From Porodaedalea pini (lineage: Eukaryota > Basidiomycota > Agaricomycetes > Hymenochaetales > Hymenochaetaceae), in contig NBAY01000029.1 of NCBI GenBank assembly GCA_002794775.1, forward strand, positions 372,001 to 436,000: a stretch of DNA of 64,000 bases, read 5' to 3'. The number at the start of each line of letters is the position of its first letter. Within the stretch, counting starts at the first letter, position 1. Below are positions 46,538 to 58,198 of the stretch, piece after piece. A model generated the notes under the pieces. The model was not told the DNA's origin, ran no database searches, and worked only from the letters and a program-made list of their open reading frames with translations. The translations under genes and the position numbers were made by a program.

Positions 46538-47258
46538 TAAAAGCAGAACCCACCCAGGCTCGTCCCCAGCGTACGTCGTCGCTGTCGACTCGCCTTCACT
46601 CGGTCTAGAGGAGCGCTCCCCTCGACAGACTTGACGTGTAGAACCCCTAAACGACAAACCCTCAACCCTGCCTGGACGTTTTCGGACGTTCGTGTATTAC
46701 GTAAACTTACAACCGACCTTTCCCGACCCTGGCTCTCCGCCTCTCCCTCTGGTGGAGGAACCATCTGACCTGGACGTGGGTAACACACCGTGTACAGTCC
46801 TCGACGTCGTTGTCGATTGTGCTCTCAGCCTCCTCCTTCCGATTGGTCATCAAACTCGCCAACGAACCTGTCCTTCGCCAGCGTAACATTCATCCGGACA
46901 ACCAGCCCCTCCCCGTTCCCCCTCCGGTCTAGTCAACATAGATCTTACTGAGGAACAGCAGCGGGCCCTCCCTCATTCGTCGCGCTACGACACCGAACGA
47001 CAGTCGTACGTAGCCGACGATAGAAACCACGTCACCCATAACCTCTGGTGGAGTGACATTAGACGCGCCTGGTACTCAACTGAACCATCAGGCGAAAGAA
47101 CTCGGTGGGTGCCTCGAACCCCTCGCGCCCCATCATCCCCTACCGTTTCAACATCGTCGGTCGTCCTTCCCAGTGAACCAGGAGGATACCGAACGCCCCG
47201 CAGAGACTCATCGCCGCCGACGCCCCCTGAACGCCTAACGCACACACCCGTACCAGCG

Positions 47259-48323
47259 ATGTCGGAGGGCTTTACCCAAAGGCAACAACAAGAAATCGCG
47301 GCGATCGTAGCGGCCGCCTTCACCCGCGTGGCAACGAATGCCCCTGCGACCCAAGCCCCAGCTCCCTCAATTGACGTCGCCCGGCCACGTGAATTCGCTG
47401 GCAGCGATGACTACCTCGACTTCAAGCGCGAAGTCCTTCTCTTTGTCTCGGCGAACCCCGCGAAGTACCCCTTGTCGTCGAGCAAAATCTATGTCGCCCT
47501 CTCTTACCTCAAGGGTGGCAACGCGTCGACGTGGGCGCAAAACTATGTCCAGGAATTCACGACGAGTGGCGTTGTGAGCTTCACGGATGACTGGACCAAG
47601 TTTCAGGAACGACTGGATGCCTCCTTCGACGACCCGAACAGGAAGGAGAAGGCGTTGAAGAAGTTCCGAGACAAGGTCCAGAAGGATCTCTCTGCCGACG
47701 AGTTCTTCCAGGATCTCGACGTAATCATCAAGGCAGCAGAGTTGAAGGACGACAGCGTCATCTGCGACCGCCTGAAGCGTGCGATGAACATCGAGGTGGT
47801 CCGTGGTGTGTTGAGGTCGACGCCCGTACCAACGACGTACGAGGCGTGGAAGAAGAAGGCTGTCGAGATCGATCGTGGTGAACAGCAGATCTGCGCCATC
47901 CAACGAGGCCATGCACTACCCCCCGTGCGCCCACAGGTCCAGCAGGCGCCGCCTGTCCGCCGTCCGTTCGCACCCCCCCACGTCGACAAGCGCGATGCGA
48001 CTGGCGTTACCTTTGGAGGTGCTGGTCAGCCAATGGACGTCTCGATGAACGAGGCGCAACGACGATGCGCGTGCTGGATTTGCAGTGGGCTGGACCACTT
48101 CAAGAACAAGTGCCCGCAGGGGAAACCGATCATCCAGCGCATGCTGGAACTGATGGCGCCAGGCGAACGTCGCATCCTCGCCGACGAGCTCGGTGCAATG
48201 AAGGAATCGGCATTCGAGGAAGTCGTAGACACTCGAAGGTTGACTGTGGAGGACTATGTGGAGGAAGAAGACATTGACGAAGAGGTCATCGACTCGCAGG
48301 GTTTTGCGAAGGGTCAGGCGTAG
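47259..48323 (+). CDS. Gypsy C Gag
   Basis: First in-frame ATG at 47259 (MSEGFTQRQQQ). The frame is open upstream to about 47109, so an earlier start is possible. The gag domain (FAGSDDYLDFKREV, SYLKGGNASTWAQNY, ADEFFQDLDVI) is followed by a CCHC knuckle CWICSGLDHFKNKC (CX2CX4HX4C) and an acidic tail (VEEEDIDEEVID). It assembles the particle and packages RNA. Its end overlaps the pol frame by 46 bases, where a slippery heptamer lies. Confidence 0.9.
   Translation: MSEGFTQRQQQEIAAIVAAAFTRVATNAPATQAPAPSIDVARPREFAGSDDYLDFKREVLLFVSANPAKYPLSSSKIYVALSYLKGGNASTWAQNYVQEFTTSGVVSFTDDWTKFQERLDASFDDPNRKEKALKKFRDKVQKDLSADEFFQDLDVIIKAAELKDDSVICDRLKRAMNIEVVRGVLRSTPVPTTYEAWKKKAVEIDRGEQQICAIQRGHALPPVRPQVQQAPPVRRPFAPPHVDKRDATGVTFGGAGQPMDVSMNEAQRRCACWICSGLDHFKNKCPQGKPIIQRMLELMAPGERRILADELGAMKESAFEEVVDTRRLTVEDYVEEEDIDEEVIDSQGFAKGQA
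48299..48305 (+). promoter_or_regulatory. Candidate -1 frameshift heptamer (gag to pol)
   Basis: GGGTTTT in the register G GGT TTT fits the X XXY YYZ rule. It lies inside the only stretch (48278-48323) where both the gag frame and the -1 pol frame are open, 16 bases before the gag stop. Pol has no nearby ATG. The pseudoknot or stem that usually follows was not established. Confidence 0.55.
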
Positions 48324-51300
48324 TCATCGGGACGACTGACCAAGAAGAACAAGGGACTTCGAATCTAGATTCGCTAAAATATAACCAACCGTCTGTACAA
48401 TACGTAGACGCAAACGACGTCGATGGTTTTTCCAATAACGAAGTCCCCACCGGTGTGAATAAAGATGAGGAGTACGAACCGCTGTTCATGAGAGGAACTG
48501 GTGGACGCCAGCTGGACCTTCTCCTGAACGTCGGACAAAGCGTAGCGGGCGAAGTGAGAGAGGTGGACGCACATGCTCTTGTGGACTCGGGGTGTACAGG
48601 ATCGTGCATCGATGTGAGGTTCGTCGAACGGTATGGGTTGGAAACGAAACGTTACATCCGACCCCTAGCAGTGCTCAACGCCGATGGCACGCACAACGAG
48701 GCTGGGTTGATTGAAGAATACGTCGAAGTCGAGCTCATGATCAGCCACCACAAGGAAAGGATTGTCCTTGCGGTAACGTCCCTAGCGTCGTCAAACATAT
48801 TCCTGGGGTACGATTGGCTTCAACGTCATAACCCTGAGGTCGACTGGAAAACGGGTTTGATTGAATTCACTCGTTGTCCAGAGGAATGTACGATCGAGGG
48901 AGAGCCGGTAGAGGACCTAGGCAAGGTAAAGGAGGTAGTGGAACAGATGAGGAGGGTGAGTGAGACGCGAATGGACAAGGCGTCCTGGCCCGCATACCTC
49001 AATGACTATGCCGATGTTTTCAGCGAAAAAGGCTTTGAGAAGCTGCCGGAACACCGACCCTGGGATCATGTCATCGACTTGAAGCCCGACTTCAAACCGA
49101 GCGACTGTAAGATCTACCCGCTCACGCCGACGGAGCAACAGTCACTCAAGGACTTCCTCAATGAAAACTTGAAGTCTGGTCGCATCCGACGATCGATATC
49201 ACCCATGGCATCACCTTTCTTCTTCATTAAGAAAGCCGACAAATCGCTACGCCCGATCCAGGATTACCGTAAGCTCAATGATGGTACGATCAAGAACAAG
49301 TATCCCCTTCCTCTCATTGATGAACTCGTCAACAAGGTCAAGAAAGCGAAGTACATCACTAAACTTGACCTTCACTGGGGGTACTACAATATCCGGATCC
49401 GCAAGGGTGACGAATGGAAGGCAGCGTTTTGCACGAACATGGGCCTCTTTGAACCAACGGTCATGTTTTTTGGCCTTTGCAATGCGCTGGCCACATTCCA
49501 GGCTTTTGTCAACCATATCTTCAAGGACCTGATCTATGCTAACCTGATCATTGTATACCTCGATGACATCCTAATCCTCTCAGAAACCATAGAGGAGCAT
49601 ATCGACACGTCGAGGCGCGTACTCCAGATCCTCCGAGAAAATGGCCTGTACCTGAAGCCGGAGAAGTGCGAATTCGATGCCAAAGTGGTCAAGTACCTCG
49701 GTCATATCATTGGCAACGGCGAAATCAGGGCTGACCCGGCAAAGACGGACGTGATAGCGAACTGGCCTGTCCCACGAAACCTCAAGGAGCTACAACAGTT
49801 CCTTGGCATGGGAAACTGGCTGAGACGATTTATTAAGGACTACAGCAAGGTGGTCTGACCGTTGACGTCGTTAACAGGCAAAAAGGACTGGGTATGGGAG
49901 ACTGAACAGCAGGAAGCGTTTGAGGAGCTGAGACGACGTCTCTGCTCACCTCCAGTCCTAGCCATCGCCAACGACGAGGGCCCTTTCCGCGTGGAGGTGG
50001 ACTCGTCAAACTTTGCACTCGGCGGCGTGTTGTTGCAGAAGCAGGAAGGAAAGTGGAGGGTGATCGCCTACAGATCAGAGGTGCTCGAACCAGCGGAACG
50101 AAACTACGAGATCTATGACAAGGAGATGCTCGCAATCGTTTCAGCGCTCAAGGAGTGGCGGCAGTACCTCCTTGGCGCTCGCCACAAGATTGAAATCTGG
50201 TCCGACCATGCCAACCTCACCTACTTCAGGTCAGTGCAGAAGCTGAGCTATCGTCAAGCTCGCTGGCGAACCGAACTTGAAGAATTCGACTTCCACCTCG
50301 AACACAAGTCGGGGAAGACAATGGGCAAGGCCGACTTGCTGTCACGCAAGGCGGGCTATGATCAGGGCAAGGATGACAACGACGGCTTCGTGTTCATCAA
50401 GGACAAGTGGCTGAACCGTGGGGTAGTGCGAACATCGCGCGATGAAGTGGTGGAACGAGTGGGTGAAGCGCAGAGGGCGCAGGACAAATCGGAGAGACCG
50501 ACGAACATGACGGAAGTCGACGGGTTGTGGCAGATGAAAGGCAAGATATACGTTCCATCGACGATGAAGGAGGCCGTGTTACGAGAGTGCCACGACTTGG
50601 TACTCGCCGGTCATCCAGGAGCATCGAAGACAGTAGAGCTCGTCCGTCGCGATTTCTGGTGGGCATCGATGTTCTCCGATATCCGAGCATACGTCCGAGG
50701 ATGCGACCGCTGTCAATGGATGAAAGCCTTAAGAACGTCGAGGTCGAGGCCGCTTCACCCAAACGCAGTCCCTGAAGGTCCTTGGGAAATCGTCATGGTC
50801 GACCTAATCGGAGAGCTCCCGGAATCTAAGGGACACAACGCGATCTGTGTCTTTGTGGACAGGTTCTCAAAGCAGATACATGTGATCCCGACAACGACGA
50901 AATTGTCAGCGGAGGGTATGGCTCAGTTATACCGCGACCACGTCTTCCGTCTCCATGGCCTACCAAAGAAGATCATCCACGACCGAGGCACGCAGTTCGA
51001 TGCATCGATGATGAAGGAGCTGTACAATCTCCTGCACATCGAAGGCAACCCGTCAACCACGTACCACCCACAAACGGATGGTCAGACGGAACGTGTCAAC
51101 CAAGAGCTCGAACAGTATCTCAGACTCTTCATTAACCATCGGCAATCAGACTGGAAAGACTGGCTCCCTCTCGCAGAATTCGCTTACAATAACCGCAAAC
51201 ACTCGGCGACGAAAATGTCACCCTTCTACGCGAACACTGGACGTCACCCCAAGAGCTTCGACACCGTACGAACTTCTTCTGCCAATATGTCGGCGGAAGA

Positions 51301-51938
51301 ATTCGCAAAGCACATCAAGGAGACTCATCGTGTAGCAAAGGACAATCTGGTCAAGGCGGCAGAGGACATGAAGCGCTACCACGACCGGACAGCAGGGGCT
51401 TCAGTGGAATACAAGGCTGGAGACAAGATTTTCCTTGATGGGCGAAACATCAGCACAGACTCACCGACGAAGAAGCTAGCGGACAAGTGGTATGGTCCCT
51501 TCGAGATCGTTGACAAGGTGGGAGCGAGCGCGTACAAGCTCAAACTCCCAAAACGATGGAAAAAGGTCCACCCGGTCTTCAATGAGGCCCTGCTGAAACC
51601 CACAGTTGAACCGTCCTTCGACAGTCAGAAACAACAGCCGCCGCCGCCACCTGACATCGTTGACAACGAGGAAGAGTACGAGATCGAGGAAGTCATAGAC
51701 TCGCGTCTGCACTGAGGGAAACTACAATACCTCGTCAAGTGGGTTGGCTACAACGAACCGACGTGGCAGCCCGAAATGGACTTTGGCGAGAACGCAAAGG
51801 AGGCGATCGCTGAATTCTATCGAAAACACCCCGGTGCCCCTCGAAAACTCGACATTCCTCGCCAACAACTTCGCCCACGCTTCATCGACACCGAGTCAGA
51901 CGACCGCGATCTTGGCTGGTCGGGACGCCCAGCCTTGA
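48306..51938 (+). pseudogene. Gypsy C Pol: protease, RT, RNase H, integrase, chromodomain
   Basis: One frame from the gag overlap to a stop near 51948, interrupted only by TGA at 49856-49858 and 51713-51715. Protease LVDSGCTGSC at about 48575. RT about 49080-49620 with YLDDI at 49556-49570. RNase H about 49960-50340 (EVDSSNFALGGVL). H2C2 zinc domain about 50580-50715. Integrase core with MVDLIGELP, HDRGTQFDA and the Glu of GQTERVNQELEQ. Chromodomain after the second TGA (LQYLVKWVGYNEPTWQPE). Copy D has CGA at the position of the second TGA (21867-21869) and CAA at the first, so both stops are best read as decayed CGA. With two codons restored by nature it would be complete; as it stands Pol is cut after RT. 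Confidence 0.92.
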
Positions 51939-51949
51939 AGGGGGGGTAA

Positions 51950-52388
51950 TGTTAGAACTCGAACTTCCCCTTTTCTTTATTTTCCCTTTTCCTTTTCCTT
52001 TTCTTTTAATCGCTCCTTTTCATTATATTTAATCATCTTTTCAATCATTTCCCACAATCCTTTCACATGACCTTCATTCGTTCCATTCCGCTCCCCTTTA
52101 TGTAATCATAGACAAAGGGGCAACCGGTTCTCACGAGGTGATCACTGTATATAAGGAAGAGGAATCGCGTCTGAACACCTGTTCTGCTTTTCCTCTTACC
52201 TCCGTGACGACCTAGGTGAGACCGCGTCCCCCTCCTGTAGTAGAGTACATTGTATTAATCCTCTTACCTCCGTGACGACCTAGTCTGAGTACAGTGTGTC
52301 CCAAGTCCCGCTCGAGTATAGCACGTCTCAAACAACAGTCAGCCGAGGCCTGCCCAGTCCGAGTCGTCTCCCGGACTCCCGCCTAACA
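51950..52388 (+). repeat. 3' LTR of Gypsy C
   Basis: 439 bp, TGTTAGAACTCGAAC ... CCGCCTAACA, directly after the polypurine tract. Full-length version of the family LTR, with TATA motif at 52147-52156. Confidence 0.95.
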
Positions 52389-52800
52389 GGTTCACCATCT
52401 CGACTTCGCGCATGCTGCTGCACCCGCCGTTCGCATAGCCGTATGGACCATAGAGAGATCCGTCAGCGGAGAGCGAGTCGAGCTTGCTGAAATCTTCCGA
52501 ATCGACAGTCGATGCAGATGAGGGGGCACTCGTGGTGCTGGTGGTGCTGGTAGTGGAGCACAAGGAGCTGTTGTAGGCACGCGCGCCGGAACCGTGCACA
52601 CAGCTGCTCGACTTGGTACGGTCACGACGTTCCTTCCCATCCTTCTCCTTCTTCACCTTCCCGCCCGCCGTCGACTCTGCCTTGCCATTCTTCTCCTTGA
52701 TCGTGCGTGTGGGCTGATAGACGTACCAAGGATAGAACTATTCATGCTCCTTCTTGCGTTGCTTCATGAGACCGTCCCAGTACTTGTGGAGTAGAGGCCA
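52389..52800 (-). pseudogene. HMG-box gene fragment (copy 3), cut by Gypsy C
   Basis: On the minus strand, KYWDGLMKQRKKEHE, a stop, then FYPWYVYQPTRTIKEKNGKAE form the end of an HMG box. The same Ser/Thr tail as in copy 1 follows (TTSTTSTTSAPSSAST, YGYANGGCSSMREVEMVNL). The text stops exactly at the LTR end (52388), where copy 1 continues with TDFDMSE. The Glu-to-stop codon (TAG) in the box and the insertion show it is dead. Confidence 0.65.
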
Positions 52801-53220
52801 GTTAGACGAACTGTCTGTATACAGGGGCTACTCACCAATTTGAGTGGCATGAGCTTATCTGAGCTCTGTTTCGAGCTATGTTTTGACTAACATGCTCGTT
52901 ATATCCCAAAGACTATGTGGCCTTACTTTTGATGTGCTTGACAGATTTGCAACCGAGGGAGAGGCAGGCGATGGTGGTGGGAGAGAGCAAAGTGCAACGA
53001 CACGTCGAGCACGTCTCGATGCGTTTTCTAAGTCCGCATTTTCTAAGTCCGCTAAGCTGATGCGTGTCCTTCTACACCATCAGCATCCCAATTCTCAAGA
53101 ATCCACTTCTTTAATTACCCCGGCTGCATTCGTGTACACTATCTCTCCCGCTGTCTCCACCTTCTCCCACTCCCCGCACCCACTCTCAGCACTGCAGCAA
53201 GCGGCGCCTCAAACGTTGAA
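52801..53220. other. Spacer upstream of the cyclin gene
   Basis: No gene recognised. CT-rich tracts at 53090-53190 just before the cyclin ATG look like a fungal promoter/5' leader. Confidence 0.4.
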
Positions 53221-54240
53221 ATGACCCCAACTCCCGAAGATGCACCCAGCAAAAGCAAACTACGTTTGATCGGCGAGTCAAGCATTCCAATTGTCGGCAA
53301 CCTTCCAAGGCATGCACGCAAAGTCAATAGATAATTTGGTTTTGTCCTGTTTCCCTAACTGATGTGCTCAACTCTAGATCAAGCTGTGAAAAGCCTGACC
53401 GATATTTGGCTCCCCGAGAACATCCCAGTCGTCTTTTCAACTCAAACAGATATCACGGCGGTGACAAAACAGCCCCCGTCTCTCAACGCCAACCACTAAA
53501 ACCTCAATTGGTTCAACTTCCTCACCCTGTTCACCCATCACGCTTTCCTCGCCTCTTCCCCATGCCCCATCCGACCCACCACACGCTTCAACATCAACGT
53601 CAGTCGTTTTCCCGTCTGCCTTTCTCGCCCAGAATTTCGGCAGCAATGCCGCAACCGTCGTGTCCAAGAAGGACCTCATTCCGATCGAAACATTCGTACA
53701 GGTCCTCCACTGTTCACGCGCAACATGCAGGAGAGCAAGAGAGGCTCGGCACGGGAGTGAGAAGTGAGCCGGAGTTGGATAAGAGGATCATGAAGGAAGA
53801 CGAGGTGTCTGCATCGTCGAAGGCGAATACCTCTTTGGACACGTCCAACCTCTGCGGCCTTCCGACGGAATTGATGTCAATGGACCCGTTCGATGCATAG
53901 TGTGTGCCGACAGTCCTCCAGATGGACGCTTCGCTTCCATTAACTCAGTAGATGCAGACTCAAAGGCAGTCTAACGACAAGCGTCGCAAGATTCCGGCAA
54001 AACAGCTCACGCCGCACCTCTTCCCTTGCCGCTCCTCTGCCCGTGGCGCATCTTCCTCACTGCGCTCATTCTAGCATCAAAATTCTTACAGGATCAATGC
54101 TATTCGACTCATGGATGGGCAAAGCTCTCCAGTCTCCCACTGTGGGAAGTTGGACACTGCGAACGTGCATTCGGCGATGCGTTTGGGTGGCATCTCTCGG
54201 TCGGCAAGAGCTCAACGCTGCCGCAGGAAGAGAACTCGCG
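53221..54240 (+). pseudogene. Pho80/Pcl-type cyclin, probably damaged
   Basis: Blocks of the fungal Pcl cyclin appear in order on the plus strand. DQAVKSLTDIWLPENIPVVF lies at about 53378-53440 after a CTCTAG acceptor. KKDLIPIETFVQVL and CSRATC lie at about 53666-53730. CPWRIFLTALILASKFLQDQ, CYSTHGWAKLSSLP and CERAFGDAFGWHLSVGK lie at about 54040-54200. The latter are the cyclin-box helices that bind a Pho85-like kinase. The first block is in another frame than the rest and runs into TAA near 53499. The segment 53731-54040 is not recognisable, so either introns were missed or the gene is decayed. The N-terminal exon may be the ATG at 53221. Confidence 0.7.
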
Positions 54241-55104
54241 CAGTATGCAACACATGAAAAGCAAGGATACAATCGCATCTGGATCATCTCCGGTTTCTGC
54301 AATGCGCAACGTGATGCACTTTCCGAGTCCACCTTGTCGGATGCAGGTGCAAGTCCGGAGTTTGGCCGTGCGCAGACGAAGGCAGGCATGGCAAATAGAG
54401 CACTTAGATGTGCTGCGACACTGCCAGACGATGTGGCAATGCGGAGCGTGCCGCTCCGCTATTGATCCCCAGGATCGTTGCCATTCTCGTTTGCAGGTCC
54501 ATCTCAGCTCACCAGCACGCGGCGCTTAGTGCACAGTAAACATTGCTTTCTTCTGCATTTACGTCACAGACACCCTTGCCTTCTGATCTGACGCCTGTCC
54601 CACTTGAAGAGCCGATACAGCGCCTTTCGTATTTGCCGCTCTCGGTGAATCAACGCTCAAGACGCCAAGTGCGGCATTGTGCAGCTACAGTTATAACTAC
54701 AATTTCAACAACGGTGCCAATGGTGTGTGGAGTTCCGCACAGAGCACGGACTCGAACGATTCGTCCGACTCGAGCTCGAGCGTCGGGTCGGAGGCCATCG
54801 CAACTCCGCCAGATATACCTACGGCCGTGTGGCTTGCAGGCGATGTCGTGTGTTCCGACCTGGGTGCAGCAAAGGGCCACCGACTCGTCCCCATGGATGT
54901 CTCAGACCCGGTTGCGTGGTATGCGCCGGTGCTCTCATGGGCGTTCCCGGGAACAGGACCGTGATCAGCGGCATGGGCGGAATTGGATACGGAAACGGGA
55001 TTGACGGACAGGGACAGGCATCGCTGTCCATGTCCATGCTGGATAGCCTCACGACTGTTGATCTCGGGCTTGGGCTTGGGCTCGGGCTCGGTGGTCATGT
55101 ATAG
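54241..55104 (+). other. Possible C-terminal part of the cyclin gene
   Basis: Several overlapping frames of Ser/Asp- and Gly-rich composition (SDSSDSSSSVGSE near 54760; LGLGLGLGLGGHV ending at 55104). They could be the low-complexity tail of the cyclin. Not provable by reading. Confidence 0.25.
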
Positions 55105-55729
55105 GCTGGTGCAACGACTTTCGCGACTTATGGATCTGGATGTTTAGGATATGGGTGCGGGCTACTGGTCTGGGCTACGCCGAGTTGGACTGTGCAGAGC
55201 TTGAGGGCCTTTCTTCACTGGTTGTCATGCACTTGCTCACGATTGCAGAGGTCTTTGCTCTTGTCAGTATGGCTTTGGCGCGCCTTCCACCTTGTATTCT
55301 CTTCTCTCCTCTCTTCTTAATTTCCTAGTAATACATACGTCTCTTACACCTTTCCCTCCAACCGTACACCCAACTGTCTCATTTCATCCATCCATGCGTG
55401 CAGCGCGACTCGCTCATTCGCCATACACGGTCTCCTCTTCCTTTTCTCCCCTCAATTTTGTACTGCGGCTCGTATCTTCCACAGATCTCTTTTTTCCTTC
55501 TCTTTACTTCATTGACTCAACTCTTGTTACTTTTATTCTTTCATGTGCTGTGAAGTATTTTCTCCGTATTATACCATTGTCTTGTCTCACCATCCGCTCT
55601 TCAGCCTTTCGGCTCTCAAGTTTCAGTGCTGGATTGGCGGTCCCAAAGGGGTGGTGCGAGCTTGAACTCCCACCACATGTGCATCTCTTATGAAAACAGA
55701 GCAAATCTTAGACAGTGATTGAAGAGCTG

Positions 55730-56200
55730 GTATCTGAAATACAAGTGGATGATCAGGCTTTTGGCCTTGTTATCAGACAAAAACACTATGATTAGTGCAT
55801 CACAGTTTAGACATTAGATTTTGGAAGGACATATAAGTGGCATACAATACAAGAAAAATAAATGCACATTTCCTGTAAGCATCTATCTAACTTGTATTTA
55901 CCTTGTATCCTAATAAGTTTGTGATATGCAGACTGACATGCTGACACCGAACATATAAACCTGTGAAGAGCCTTCCGGCCTGATTGTCAGAAATAATCAG
56001 TAGAATAAATGCATTACAGCTGAAATGGTAGACTTCCTGAGGACATATAATTAGAATACAAAATGATAAAAGTATTTTTTTTTCTTGTAACTATCTGCCT
56101 ATCTTGTATACACCTTGTATTGTACAAAAACTCTTGTAGCAGACTTGTATTCGACTCAAAGACATAACAAGCTGACTAACAGACTTATATTACCTTACAT
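55730..56200 (+). repeat. Tandem pair of diverged ~240-bp units
   Basis: 55730-55968 and 55969-56200 align head to tail. Both contain GAAGAGC, CCTGATTGTCAGA/GCCTTGTTATCAGA, a GCATTACAG-like block, GGACATATAA and CTTGTAT..ACCTTGTAT. The flanking 55105-55729 and 56201-56700 hold nothing else that I can name. Confidence 0.5.
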
Positions 56201-58198
56201 GGTATACAAGACTATACAGGCGACGCGACTTTTTCGTGATGTTTATGAGAGTGAAGTGAGAAAGCAGAGAGCACCCAAAATCACATGAGCACAAATACTT
56301 TGCAAACAGCTGTAAGACTGCCGCCTCCGTCACTTACGTGCAAGACGGATAGGCCTTTGTGAGATCTAGGGATATATCTTATCCACACACAACTCAGTCA
56401 ATAGAGAATGAAGTACAACGCAGATTCAAGGCCTCCGTGAATTTGAAAATGCTGGCAATGCAGACTCACTTCTCTTCCTGTCACCTCGGATGAGTGTATT
56501 CATGCTCCGCTTCTAGGAAGAACTCTCATATTAGGCGTTCCAGTCAAAACAATTTGACCTCAAGGTGTCCATGTACTCGGCACGCTCCATGTGTTCGAGT
56601 GATATATTTCTTCTCTGTCACAGAGAATGGCCCTCCTATGGCTAAACGTGTTCGTGGCATTTCCAGTTGTGTGCATCTCCTATCATCGTATGCATGTCAT
56701 TCGTACCGCGTGCGTCTAGGTGGACATGCTTAAGTCGCTAATTTGGCTGATCATGATACTTCCTTACTGGGAGTTTAATCAGGGGTTTTTCTGCGCCGCT
56801 CTTGCGTAATTTGGCTGCAATGCATTACAAAGGCAGGAACAGCTAATGCAAACGGAATCGTCAGTCCTTTGAAGTCGGACTTTGAGCAACAGCTCTGTGT
56901 CAAGATTCCAGTCGTGAGCGATATTTCTTCACCTCGTCTTGGATCCCGTGTATCGTTCTGTGCTATTTTCCACACCTTTGATTTGTTGGAGGACCGCCTT
57001 CTGCAATGAATTTCGTGATAAGCTACTGTGCAGTCCGTAGGAAGTGGTATACTGTTATCAGAAGATAGTTGATATGCCCATGACTGCACGACACCCCTTG
57101 GTATCTCAAAAGCCCGCTAAATGTTACTCTTGGGACTGAGTACTAGTTACTGAGAGCGATGAAACTGCCCCTTGTTGATTAGCTGCGCCTGATATCGAGG
57201 TTTACATCGCGTGATGCGAAGGCGGACGATAAGGGTCTGAAAATTCCGTATAGTGTGTCAGGTGTCGTAGAGATTCTATGTCCTTCTGGGCCTCCGCAAC
57301 CACACTGCCAAAGGCGCTCCAGGTAAAGTCAGTTTATCCGCACACCCGAGCTACAACCATATGCATCTCCGTGCTCTATATTTGGCCTTGAAGCTAATTG
57401 TGAAAATTTGTCCATTCTATGCTCGCATCTACTCCTTTATGTCCCCCTCTTCCCCCGATCTAGTCCTTGGCTTGCAGTGCATGTGAGATGTCTGCAATAG
57501 CCGACCCAGTAAGGTCAGAGAAGGCAGCTACATATGTTGCATAAATCAGGGGGAACATTCAGTGTAAACACGTACTTCGATGCTTTACAATCGCGGCTGC
57601 GAAGTTCATTCTGCGTGTCTGCGTCCGCAGACTTCCCACTGTCAAGCGAACTCCGAGGCCATCCAGAGTTTCTCTACTTCCTCCTCCAACAAACCTAAAC
57701 ATGCTCCAGCGCCATCATAAATTGTCCTCGCACCGCGAAATTGAATATGAAACTGCTAAAGACACACCAAAATGACAACTGACCTGGTGACCTGAGCACA
57801 AAAGGATGGGAGTCTATACTCTCAGAGCTGACGCGATCCGAGTCGCCATTTACAGAAATGACGACTGAGCTCTTAATGCCTTTCATGGATAACTTTCCGG
57901 TCTCCTCCCGGACTCCTGTGTGCCGGCGCGGGAGGATCTTTGAATAGAAGTAGCCATTGCGTTTGTTATACGGTTTTGTATTACTAGCAGTCTGCCATTG
58001 GTGGAGATGTGCCGAATAGGGAGTATTTGGTGCTTGTACTCCTGACATGCATATGTACTACTACTATGATAGTATGATGTAGTTTGGCGACCCGCCACTC
58101 GCATAAGATTCGAGGAAAGTCACTCCCACAGTGTCGCCCACACGTGACATGACCGTTCGCGTCTCTCTTTCAACGCGCTAACCGTTGCCTTCGCGTCC
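56201..58198. other. No gene firmly recognised; exonuclease upstream region
   Basis: Two minus-strand ORFs (56775-57089, 57695-58048) have no recognisable family. About 100 bp at 57580-57690 recur in diverged form at 61010-61110. CACGTGACATGAC just before the exonuclease start also precedes the duplicate at 39.7 kb. Confidence 0.35.

Larger units (their letters stand above)
46132..52388 (+). mobile_element. Ty3/Gypsy chromovirus copy C, nearly intact
   Basis: LTRs at 46132-46537 and 51950-52388 (TGTTAG...CTAACA) bound gag and pol on the plus strand. A G-run polypurine tract (51933-51947) precedes the 3' LTR, and the leader starts TAAAAGCAGAACCC. The domain order protease, RT, RNase H, integrase, chromodomain makes it a chromovirus. 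The only obvious lesions are TGA codons at 49856-49858 and 51713-51715. No 5-bp target duplication is seen (ACCAT on the left, GGTTC on the right). The right flank is a cut HMG-box gene whose remainder is not on the left, so a recombination between copies is likely. Confidence 0.95.

Noticed and set aside
57695..58048. A minus-strand ORF divergent from the exonuclease as a real gene
   Set aside because: No recognisable motif, and part of the region is a diverged duplicate of 61.0-61.1 kb; kept only as unassigned sequence.
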